From: an uncultured Clostridia bacterium
Lineage (GTDB): Bacteria > Bacillota > Clostridia > TANB77 > CAG-508
Assembly: GCA_944386335.1 (NCBI GenBank)
Contig: CALXAQ010000114.1
Coordinates: 1 to 12,596, forward strand
Reading direction: 5' to 3'
Length of the DNA stretch: 12,596 bases
Shown here: in pieces, positions 1-5,442 of the stretch
Numbering within the stretch: position 1 is the first letter of the stretch
Layout: each line of letters starts with the position of its first letter
The notes under the pieces: generated by a model
The model's input: the letters and a program-made list of their open reading frames with translations, nothing else
The model's database searches: none
What the model was told of the DNA's origin: nothing
Translations under genes and position numbers: made by a program

Positions 1-91
1 ATGTCAATCATATTACAAATAAATTTTCCTTTATTTTTCGACATTTTCAAGACTTAATACCATCTTTTTTATTAAATTATTTTCCAGTTTA

Positions 92-119
92 GTATATTTT
101 TTTTCGTTTTGGTAATACT
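92..119 (+). promoter_or_regulatory. Candidate sigma-F-type promoter of spoIIR
   Basis: GTATA at 92-96 matches the -35 consensus GYATA, and GGTAATACT at 111-119 matches the -10 consensus GGNNANANT at every fixed position; the gap is 14 bp. In Bacillus subtilis spoIIR is a sigma-F gene, so the position and motif agree with known biology. The assignment is by motif only. The 153 bases left of the gene contain no other convincing gene. Confidence 0.6.
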
Positions 120-153
120 TAAATTAAACAATTTTTAGAGGAGGTTTCTATCT

Positions 154-819
154 ATGAAAACTTTATTATCTATTATATGCTCGAAGAAATTAAAAAATGC
201 CTTTATTTTGATTATTTTATTATTTTCTTACGTTGCCATCTCTGCTATTTCCTATGCTACCACTGTTTCTTCTGATATTGCAGATAGTGTGTTTCGTTTA
301 CATGTTCTTGCCAACAGCGATTCTGAAGAAGATCAAAATTTGAAATATAAAGTAAGAGACTCTTTAATTTCTTATTTAGATACGATTAGTAAAGATGCCT
401 CTTCTAAAGAAGAAGTAATAGAAATTGTAAGTTCACATCTACAAAATTTTGAGTCTATTGCCAAACAAACGATTACAGAAAATGGCTATTCCTATGACGT
501 TACAGTAGAAATTGGTAATTTTGATTTTCCAACAAAAAATTATGGAGATATTAATCTACCTGCTGGTTACTACGACGCTTTAAGAGTAAAAATAGGAGAG
601 GCAAAAGGACAAAATTGGTGGTGTGTTATGTTCCCTCCTTTATGTTTCGTAAATGTTACTTCTGGTATTGTTCCAGAAGAGTCTAAAGAAACAATGAAAA
701 AAGAATTAAATGAAGAAGAATATGCTTTAATTAGCAATAACGAATCTTCTACTATTCAATTTAAATTTAAACTAATCGAATGGCTACAAAACACAAATCT
801 ATTAACTGCAAAAAAATAG
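154..819 (+). CDS. spoIIR: Stage II sporulation protein R, complete
   Basis: 221 aa. SpoIIR is made in the forespore and exported to the intermembrane space, where it triggers SpoIIGA to process pro-sigma-E in the mother cell. Residues 48-69 carry the family hallmark RLHVLANSDSEEDQNLK followed by a KVRD element. A hydrophobic segment at about residues 15-36 after a lysine-rich start is the export signal. The start is supported by AGGAGG at 139-144, nine bases before the ATG. The middle and C-terminal parts (FDFPTKNYGDINLPAGYYDALRV read in two pieces, NWWCVMFPPLCFV) also fit the family. The length is normal. It stands alone behind a sigma-F-like promoter and is followed by a hairpin terminator before murA. 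Confidence 0.95.
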   Translation: MKTLLSIICSKKLKNAFILIILLFSYVAISAISYATTVSSDIADSVFRLHVLANSDSEEDQNLKYKVRDSLISYLDTISKDASSKEEVIEIVSSHLQNFESIAKQTITENGYSYDVTVEIGNFDFPTKNYGDINLPAGYYDALRVKIGEAKGQNWWCVMFPPLCFVNVTSGIVPEESKETMKKELNEEEYALISNNESSTIQFKFKLIEWLQNTNLLTAKK

Positions 820-848
820 TTGTAAAATCCTTCTTTTTATGATATAAA
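820..848 (+). promoter_or_regulatory. Candidate sigma-A promoter for murA-walJ-rlmH
   Basis: TTGTAA at 820-825 (4 of 6 to TTGACA) and TATAAA at 843-848 (5 of 6 to TATAAT) are separated by exactly 17 bp. The -35 begins at the base after the spoIIR stop codon. Transcription would start near 855, just before a terminator-like hairpin, so RNA from this promoter would have to read through it to reach murA. Confidence 0.45.
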
Positions 849-856
849 GATGATAG

Positions 857-888
857 AAAGATAGAATATGAAAATATTCTATTTTTTT
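857..888 (+). terminator. Intrinsic terminator or attenuator between spoIIR and murA
   Basis: ATAGAATAT (861-869) pairs perfectly with ATATTCTAT (874-882) around a GAAA tetraloop, followed by T6 (883-888); the stem can extend outward to 857 using the T tract. It can end the spoIIR transcript. Because a candidate promoter lies upstream and murA downstream, it could also act as an attenuator. The in-frame ATG at 868 lies inside this stem, which argues against its use as the murA start. Confidence 0.75.
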
Positions 889-924
889 GTATGGAATTTT
901 CATTATCATATGGGGGTAATTATT

Positions 925-2190
925 TTGGATAAATTAGTAATAAAAGGTGGCACTCGCCTAAAAGGAGAAGTTTCTGTTAGTGGAGCAAAAAATGCAGTAC
1001 TTGCTCTACTTCCTGCTACACTTTTAAACGATGGAATTTGTACCATTAACAATATTCCTAATATAAGTGATGTTAAAATTTTATGTAGTATTTTAGAAGA
1101 ACTTGGAGCAGTTATTACATGGCTAACACCAAATGAACTAACTATTGACACAAGACAAATCAGATCCCATCTGGCTCCTCTAGAAATGACTAGTAAATTT
1201 AGAGCATCTTACTATTTATTAGGTTCTCTTTTAGGTAGATGTGGTGCTGCTACTATTGGCTTACCTGGTGGCTGTAATTTAGGACCTAGACCAATTGATC
1301 AACATATCAAAGGTTTTGAAGCTCTTGGTGCTAAAGTAGATGTGGTTCAAGGTAAAATAGTAGCTAAAGCAAAAAAATTAATAGGTAACTCTGTCTATTT
1401 AGATATTGTCTCTGTTGGTGCTACCATTAATATTATGCTTGCTAGTGTACTCGCAGAAGGAACTACAGTTATTGACAATGCTGCAAAAGAACCTCATGTT
1501 GTAGATGTTGCCAATTTTTTAAATACAATGGGTGCAGATATTAGAGGTGCTGGTACTGATATTATTAAAATTAATGGCGTTAAAAAATTACAAACTAATA
1601 TTACTTATTCTGTTGTTCCAGATCAAATTGAAGCAGGTACTTTTATGCTTGCTGCTGTCGCTACTAAAGGAGATCTTCTTATCAAAAATTGTATTCCTGA
1701 ACACTTAGATTGTTTAACTGCGAAAATTATAGAGATGGGTGGAAATGTAGAAATAGAAGATGATTCTATTCATGTATGGATGAAAGATAGACCTAATAAA
1801 GCCATTATTAAAACACAGCCTTATCCTGGTTTTCCTACAGATTTACAGCCTCAAATTGGAGTATGCTTAGCAATTAGCAATGGAACAAGTATTATTAATG
1901 AAGGTATTTGGGAGTCTAGATTTCAATATACAGCTGAATTAAACAAAATGGGTGCTAAAATTATTGATCAAGGAAAATCTGCTATTTTTGAAGGTGTTAA
2001 AGAACTATATGGTACTTCTGTAGAAGCTACAGATTTACGAGCTGGTGCAGCTTTAATTATTGCTGGAATTGTTGCTAATGGTGAAACAAAACTTTCTAAT
2101 TTAAAACATATTGACAGAGGTTACGAAAACATAGAAGAAAAGTTTAGAAAAATAGGAGCTAACATTGCTCGTATTACGGAAGAAAATTAA
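925..2190 (+). CDS. murA: UDP-N-acetylglucosamine 1-carboxyvinyltransferase (MurA), TTG start
   Basis: 421 aa from TTG 925. It transfers enolpyruvate from PEP to UDP-GlcNAc, the first committed step of peptidoglycan synthesis, in the cytoplasm. Key residues are present: K22 and N23 in SGAKNA; the catalytic loop cysteine C117 in PGGCNLGPRP (the fosfomycin target in sensitive enzymes); the aspartate of FPTDLQPQ; and the arginine of DLRAGAAL. The frame is open back to ATG 868, but that ATG lies in a terminator stem and would add an unlikely FYFFVWNFHYH leader. TTG 925 has GGGGGT at 912-917 at good spacing and gives the usual start MDKLVIKGGTRLKGEV; ATG 910 is the alternative. Many Firmicutes carry two MurA paralogues, and which one this is cannot be told here. 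It is followed 23 bases later by walJ. Confidence 0.95.
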   Translation: MDKLVIKGGTRLKGEVSVSGAKNAVLALLPATLLNDGICTINNIPNISDVKILCSILEELGAVITWLTPNELTIDTRQIRSHLAPLEMTSKFRASYYLLGSLLGRCGAATIGLPGGCNLGPRPIDQHIKGFEALGAKVDVVQGKIVAKAKKLIGNSVYLDIVSVGATINIMLASVLAEGTTVIDNAAKEPHVVDVANFLNTMGADIRGAGTDIIKINGVKKLQTNITYSVVPDQIEAGTFMLAAVATKGDLLIKNCIPEHLDCLTAKIIEMGGNVEIEDDSIHVWMKDRPNKAIIKTQPYPGFPTDLQPQIGVCLAISNGTSIINEGIWESRFQYTAELNKMGAKIIDQGKSAIFEGVKELYGTSVEATDLRAGAALIIAGIVANGETKLSNLKHIDRGYENIEEKFRKIGANIARITEEN

Positions 2191-2213
2191 CATAGAAGCA
2201 AAGGATGAAAACA

Positions 2214-3002
2214 ATGTTACAATTTTGTACTTTATATAGTGGTAGTACAGGAAATTGTTCTCTTGTACAAACACAAAATCAAAAAATATTAATAGATGCT
2301 GGGGAAAGTGCTAAGAAAATAACAGATGCTTTAGCTTCACTTTCCATTGGGCCAGAAGAAATCTCTGGTATATTAGTTACACATGAACACTCTGACCACG
2401 TAAAGGGACTTGGTACTTTTTCTAAAAAATATCATATTCCTGTTTTTGCAAATAAGGAAACATGGAATGCCATGCCTACTCAATTAGAAAAAGTAGAGAA
2501 AGAAAATCAAAAAGAATTTTCTTTTGATTATTTTTCCATTGGTGATATTACCATTCTTCCATTTTCTATTCCTCATGATGCAGCAAATCCCTGTGGTTTT
2601 AATTTATATTATCAAGGAAAAAAAATGAGTATTGCAACAGATATTGGTCATATGAATGATTCTATTATTCATCATTTATCTGACAGTTCTTTTGTATTAT
2701 TGGAAGCTAATTATGAACCTGAAATTTTAAAGTGCTCTTCTTATCCTTATTTATTAAAACAAAGAATTGCAGGACCTAATGGTCACCTTTCTAATGAGGC
2801 AGCTGGAAAAACAATTTCCTATTTGTTAAACCATGGTCTTAAAAATGTAATGCTTGGCCATTTAAGTAAGGAAAATAATTTTCCAGAATTAGCCTATAAA
2901 TCTGTAGTAGAACAGATTTTAGAAAATCATAGAGAGGAAACTTCTTATCAATTATCTGTTGCTAGCCGTTATACTCCTAGTCCTGTTGTATCCGTTGGAT
3001 AG
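2214..3002 (+). CDS. walJ: WalJ/YycJ family metallo-beta-lactamase-fold hydrolase
   Basis: 262 aa from ATG 2214. The protein has the MBL fold: the metal-binding motif HEHSDH spans residues 57-62, and the start LQFCTLYSGSTGNCSL, the ATDIGHM segment and the late GHLSKENN motif are typical of YycJ/WalJ. Bacillus YycJ belongs to the WalRK (yyc) neighbourhood and has been linked to coordination of cell division, wall growth and DNA repair; its substrate is thought to be nucleic acid. An ATG at 2205 is also in frame, but AAGGATG at 2201-2207 is better placed as the ribosome binding site for 2214. It lies between murA (23-base gap) and rlmH (14-base gap), so the three are probably one operon. Confidence 0.88.
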   Translation: MLQFCTLYSGSTGNCSLVQTQNQKILIDAGESAKKITDALASLSIGPEEISGILVTHEHSDHVKGLGTFSKKYHIPVFANKETWNAMPTQLEKVEKENQKEFSFDYFSIGDITILPFSIPHDAANPCGFNLYYQGKKMSIATDIGHMNDSIIHHLSDSSFVLLEANYEPEILKCSSYPYLLKQRIAGPNGHLSNEAAGKTISYLLNHGLKNVMLGHLSKENNFPELAYKSVVEQILENHREETSYQLSVASRYTPSPVVSVG

Positions 3003-3016
3003 AAAGTAGGTTACTT

Positions 3017-3496
3017 ATGATACATATTTCTATTATTTGCATTGGTAAATTAAAAGAAACTTATCTAAAAGATGCTATTTTTGAATATACAAAAAGATTA
3101 TCAAAATATTGCAAGCTTTCTATTGTAGAATTACCAGATGAAAAAATTCCAGATAAAAGTAGCAATCTTCTCTTAGAAAATATTAAAACAAAGGAAAGTA
3201 ATTCTATCTCAGCTTGTATTCCTAAGGATAGTTACGTATTTGCTTTAGATTTAACTGGAAAGCAATATTCTTCTGAGGAATTTGCTATGCAATTAGATAC
3301 TATTTCTATGCAAAATAGTTCTATTTGCTTTTTAATTGGCGGCTCTCTTGGTATGACAAAAGAATTGGTGCAAAGAGCAAATAACTCTATCTGTTTTTCT
3401 AAAATGACCTTTCCTCACCAATTAATACGTGTATTTTTATTAGAACAAATCTTTAGATCATTTAAAATATTACACGGTGAGACTTATCATCGTTAA
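3017..3496 (+). CDS. rlmH: 23S rRNA (pseudouridine-1915-N3)-methyltransferase RlmH
   Basis: 159 aa, the usual length. This SPOUT-family enzyme uses SAM to methylate pseudouridine 1915 in helix 69 of 23S rRNA on assembled 70S ribosomes. Visible hallmarks are the N-terminal IGKLKETYLKDAIFEYTKRL, the SAM-site FLIGGSLGM at residues 105-113, and the highly conserved C-terminus FPHQLIRVFLLEQIFRSFKI ending in GETYHR. AGTAGG at 3005-3010 is six bases before the ATG. It is the last gene of the murA-walJ-rlmH unit; the walJ-rlmH pairing is also seen at the end of the yyc region in Bacillus. A weak A/T-rich hairpin with a T tract (about 3523-3550) follows the stop. Confidence 0.97.
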   Translation: MIHISIICIGKLKETYLKDAIFEYTKRLSKYCKLSIVELPDEKIPDKSSNLLLENIKTKESNSISACIPKDSYVFALDLTGKQYSSEEFAMQLDTISMQNSSICFLIGGSLGMTKELVQRANNSICFSKMTFPHQLIRVFLLEQIFRSFKILHGETYHR

Positions 3497-3506
3497 TATA
3501 TATAAA

Positions 3507-3621
3507 TTTTGTAGAGGGCAAGAAAAAAGGGGCTTATTTTTCATTTTTTAGAAGGAAACTTTCATATGAATAGGGGGACTATTATAAAAAAAGGTTTCTA
3601 CTTTTTTAACCCTCTACAAAA
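3507..3621. repeat. 115-bp structured inverted-repeat element downstream of rlmH
   Basis: The outer arms are a perfect 12-bp inverted repeat, TTTTGTAGAGGG (3507-3518) and CCCTCTACAAAA (3610-3621). Inside, A6G (3523-3529) pairs with CT6 (3601-3607), and GAAACTTT (3555-3562) pairs with AAAGGTTTC (3591-3598 core, one G-U). The left part alone can fold as AAAAAAG-GGG-CTTATTTTT followed by Ts, a plausible terminator for rlmH; the complementary strand also has a T run after the same stem, so it may end transcripts in both directions. No transposase and no clear target-site duplication is visible. It could be a MITE-like element, a structured RNA or a double terminator. The arms are certain; the role is not. 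Confidence 0.6.
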
Positions 3622-3631
3622 ATAATAACAA

Positions 3632-3733
3632 TTATAGGGATAGTTTTTTTAGAATTTTTTTAGCCAATATTTTTTCTATCACATATTTGACACAAAAATA
3701 TAAGAAAAAAAATAATAAGATTGAATTTATCAT
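3632..3733 (-). CDS. Putative 33-aa hydrophobic, basic-tailed peptide
   Basis: A short open frame starts at ATG 3733 and stops with TAA at 3632-3634. The peptide starts MINSILLFFFLYFCVKYV, one hydrophobic segment of about 15 residues that could cross or insert in a membrane, and ends in a lysine-rich, amphipathic tail (EKILAKKILKKLSL). GGAGG (3744-3748) precedes the ATG by 10 bases, slightly long but usable. A sigma-A-type promoter with ideal spacing lies directly upstream, giving a leader of only about 22 nt. I do not recognise a family. The layout resembles small membrane peptides, including type I toxins, but no antitoxin RNA has been shown. Without the promoter this would be dismissed as chance. 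Confidence 0.45.
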   Translation of the reverse strand: MINSILLFFFLYFCVKYVIEKILAKKILKKLSL

Positions 3734-3748
3734 TTTGATTTATCCTCC

Positions 3749-3780
3749 AAATGTTGTGTACATAATACAACGTTTTTTTT
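3749..3780 (+). terminator. Plus-strand intrinsic terminator / palindrome over a minus-strand promoter
   Basis: GTTGTGT (3753-3759) pairs with ATACAAC (3765-3771) around ACATA, with one G-U; flanking AAAT/GTTT extends it, and T8 follows at 3773-3780. On the plus strand this is a good terminator form for read-through from rlmH. On the minus strand the same 19-bp imperfect palindrome covers the -10 and start region of the promoter at 3762-3790, as an operator would. Confidence 0.6.
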
Positions 3781-3790
3781 CTTTTGTCAA
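3762..3790 (-). promoter_or_regulatory. Strong sigma-A-type promoter reading toward the 33-aa frame
   Basis: On the minus strand TTGACA (3785-3790, perfect -35) is followed after exactly 17 bp by TATTAT (3762-3767, 5 of 6 to the -10). Transcription would start near 3755. It begins eight bases beyond the end of spmB and points away from it, so it does not serve spmAB. The only downstream frame with a ribosome binding site is the 33-codon one. Confidence 0.75.
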
Positions 3791-3798
3791 GAAAAACT

Positions 3799-4326
3799 TT
3801 ACGACAAAAATCCCCAAATAGCTACAGAAACTAGCATTCCAGTTAAATCTCCTAATAGTGCTGCTGCAAGTACAAACTTTATCTTTTTAATTCCTACACA
3901 ACTTGTATAAATAGCAATCGTATAAAAAGTGGTTTCTGTAGAACCCATAATGGTAGAGGCAATTAATCCAATATAGGAATCTACACCAAATTTCGTCATA
4001 ATATCTGTTGCAATTGCTGTAGAAGCACTTCCAGAAATAGATCTTATCATCGCAAGTGGCATAATTTCACCAGGTATGTGAAACATATTGGTAATTGGTT
4101 TTATAAATTCTATGATAAAATCTAATACCCCAGAGCTTCTTAGTGCACCTATTGCTACAAATATTCCAATTAGTGTAGGTATTAATCGAAATACAATCTC
4201 TATTCCCTCTTTTGCTCCGTCTAAAAAAGTATCATACACTTTCTTTTTTTCTATTAGTCCATATACTATAATGAATAAAATAACTGTAGGAACTGCAGCA
4301 GAAGAAATATACTGAATTATAGCCAT
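3799..4326 (-). CDS. spmB: Spore maturation protein B
   Basis: 175 aa, close to the 178 aa of Bacillus subtilis SpmB. This is an integral membrane protein of the nucleoside-recognition (Gate) domain type. With SpmA it is needed for proper dehydration of the spore core and hence heat resistance; the mechanism is not known. The conserved block PLAMIRSISGSASTAIATDI and the segment STIMGSTETTFYTIAIY are clear, and about four to five hydrophobic segments can be seen. The start is at 4326, overlapping the spmA stop by one base (TAATG), a sign of translational coupling. It is the last gene of spmA-spmB. No GC-rich terminator follows, so read-through toward the small frame at 3632-3733 is possible. 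Confidence 0.95.
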   Translation of the reverse strand: MAIIQYISSAAVPTVILFIIVYGLIEKKKVYDTFLDGAKEGIEIVFRLIPTLIGIFVAIGALRSSGVLDFIIEFIKPITNMFHIPGEIMPLAMIRSISGSASTAIATDIMTKFGVDSYIGLIASTIMGSTETTFYTIAIYTSCVGIKKIKFVLAAALLGDLTGMLVSVAIWGFLS

Positions 4327-4916
4327 TATCTTTTTTTCCTTTCTTCTCTCTTAATAAAACACTTTGTTACTAAAACTGCTACACTGGCAGCAGTTATAGT
4401 AGCTATCCAAACAGGAAAAATTACTTGCGATGGATTGCTAGAACCTAAAGATGCCCTTATCGCAATAACAGTAGTAGGAATTATTTGTATAGATGCTGTA
4501 TTAATAACAATAAACATTGCCATAGAGTGAGAGACTGTATCCTTCTTTGGATTATCTTTTTGCATCGTATTCATTGCCTTTAATCCTAATGGAGTAGAAA
4601 CAAAACATAATCCTAAAATATTAGCAATCATATTCAAAGTAATTTCTTCTTTTGCTTTTTCATTATATTTTAATTCTGGAAACAAAAAATGAATGGCAGG
4701 TCGTAAAATATAAGTTAGCTTTTCCATTAAACTAGTTTTTCGAACAATTTCCATCATTCCATTCCAAAGACAAATCGTTCCTAAAAAAGTAATAGAAAGT
4801 TGCACTGCACTTGCTGTAGATTCAAAAATAGAATTACTCATTTGTTCTACTTTTCCAGTAAAAATACCATATACAAAAGATATAATAATAAAAATTGGCC
4901 ATAGTTTATTTAACAT
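4326..4916 (-). CDS. spmA: Spore maturation protein A
   Basis: 196 aa, the same length as Bacillus subtilis SpmA; a multi-pass membrane protein acting with SpmB in spore core dehydration. Recognisable segments are LWNGMMEIVRKTSLMEKL, TPLGLKAMNTMQKDNPKKDT and FIVINTASIQIIPTTVIAIR, followed by LGSSNP. One point is odd: where the family usually has GLGNAATPxGxKAM, this protein reads GLCFVSTPLGLKAM (about residues 102-115), so the normally conserved asparagine-alanine pair is replaced. GGGAG lies seven bases before the ATG. In Bacillus these genes follow dacB under sigma-E; here dacB is absent and spmA opens the unit, divergent from the abrB-like gene. I found no clear sigma-E promoter between them. 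Confidence 0.95.
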   Translation of the reverse strand: MLNKLWPIFIIISFVYGIFTGKVEQMSNSIFESTASAVQLSITFLGTICLWNGMMEIVRKTSLMEKLTYILRPAIHFLFPELKYNEKAKEEITLNMIANILGLCFVSTPLGLKAMNTMQKDNPKKDTVSHSMAMFIVINTASIQIIPTTVIAIRASLGSSNPSQVIFPVWIATITAASVAVLVTKCFIKREERKKR

Positions 4917-5046
4917 CTTTTTGCTCCCTTTTTTCTTTTTATCATTTTATTCTTTTATTCCTTTTTTATGATCATTACACCTTTCCAATTTATTCCAAAT
5001 ATTATAAAAGTGTTGAAAAATAATTCTTATTTTTACGTTTTTTATA

Positions 5047-5075
5047 TTGCCTTTTTACAATATTTGTGTTATTAT
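5047..5075 (+). promoter_or_regulatory. Candidate sigma-A promoter of the abrB-like gene
   Basis: TTGCCT (5047-5052, 4 of 6) and TATTAT (5070-5075, 5 of 6) are 17 bp apart; an overlapping TATAAT at 5073-5078 is an alternative -10 without a good -35. Transcription would start near 5082, upstream of the Spo0A-type box. Confidence 0.4.
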
Positions 5076-5089
5076 AATAGTAGATTTTT

Positions 5090-5106
5090 TGTCGAAAAAA
5101 GTCGCA
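5090..5106 (+). promoter_or_regulatory. Spo0A box, with possible second half-match
   Basis: TGTCGAA at 5090-5096 is an exact 0A box, in the context TTTTTTGTCGAAAAAA. AGTCGCA at 5100-5106 matches it at 5 of 7 positions and starts exactly 10 bp later, on the same face of the helix. Both lie between the predicted transcription start and the ribosome binding site. In Bacillus subtilis, Spo0A~P represses abrB from tandem 0A boxes downstream of the start site, so repression by Spo0A is the natural inference. Confidence 0.55.
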
Positions 5107-5123
5107 TAAAGGAGGATAAATAT

Positions 5124-5384
5124 ATGAAATCAACTGGTATTATTAGAAAAGTAGATGAATTAGGCAGAGTTGTTATTCCCATAGAAATAAGAAATCAATT
5201 TCAAATTGCAGAAAAAGACCCTATTGAAATTTACGTAGATGGTTCTTCTATTATTTTAAAAAAATATGAAAAATCTTGTCTTTTCTGTGGTAATACAAAA
5301 AAACTTTCTAGTTATAAAGGAAAATTAATTTGTAATAAATGTTTAAAACAAATTAGTGAATTAAATAGTAAAGAAGCAGAATAA
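5124..5384 (+). CDS. abrB: AbrB-family transition-state regulator with C-terminal zinc ribbon
   Basis: 86 aa from ATG 5124. The N-terminal swapped-hairpin DNA-binding domain (residues 1-50) is nearly that of Bacillus AbrB: MKSTGIIRKVDELGRVVIPI, then EIRNQFQIAEKDPIEIYVDG. The C-terminal part has C52-x2-C55 and C70-x2-C73, a likely zinc-binding CxxC/CxxC module common in clostridial homologues but absent from Bacillus AbrB. The frame is open back to 4968, but the extension is low-complexity and would span the promoter; AGGAGG (5110-5115) is eight bases before ATG 5124, which fixes the start. It is likely a repressor of stationary-phase genes. Its position convergent to rsmI matches the Bacillus layout. 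An AbrB paralogue is possible. Confidence 0.85.
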   Translation: MKSTGIIRKVDELGRVVIPIEIRNQFQIAEKDPIEIYVDGSSIILKKYEKSCLFCGNTKKLSSYKGKLICNKCLKQISELNSKEAE

Positions 5385-5386
5385 CT

Positions 5387-5442
5387 TTAAAAAGAGAAGA
5401 ATAGAGTAGAATATCCTTTCTACTCTATTCTTCTCTTTTTAA
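5387..5442. terminator. Perfect 25-bp bidirectional terminator between abrB and rsmI
   Basis: The left arm at 5387-5411 and right arm at 5418-5442 are exact reverse complements around the 6-base loop TATCCT. The stem has A-rich ends that supply a U tract in either direction (AAAAAG.../...CTTTTT). The right arm lies partly inside rsmI: it contains the rsmI stop codon (TAG, 5425-5427) and its last codons (KREE). Confidence 0.9.

Noticed and set aside
37..43. Minus-strand match to the Spo0A box (TTCGACA)
   Set aside because: About one such 7-mer is expected by chance in a window this size, and no gene start on the minus strand can be tied to it.
1..57. Short plus-strand frame at the left edge (MSIILQINFPLFF...)
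   Set aside because: No ribosome binding site visible and only 18 codons; could be chance in AT-rich DNA.
868..924. N-terminal extension of MurA from ATG 868
   Set aside because: The ATG is within an intrinsic terminator stem and lacks a ribosome binding site.
906..1151. Minus-strand open frame opposite murA
   Set aside because: Antisense shadow of a clearly conserved gene, without family resemblance.
3507..3621. Lysine-type riboswitch suggested by GTAGAGG
   Set aside because: The other conserved aptamer elements are absent and no lysine gene follows.
3566..3625. Plus-strand 19-codon frame with AAGGA upstream, inside the inverted-repeat element
   Set aside because: It lies within the hairpin arms, has no promoter of its own and looks like a by-product of the repeat sequence.
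4968..5123. N-terminal extension of the AbrB frame
   Set aside because: Low-complexity Phe/Tyr/Asn-rich sequence covering the promoter; the AGGAGG-supported ATG at 5124 gives the standard AbrB N-terminus.
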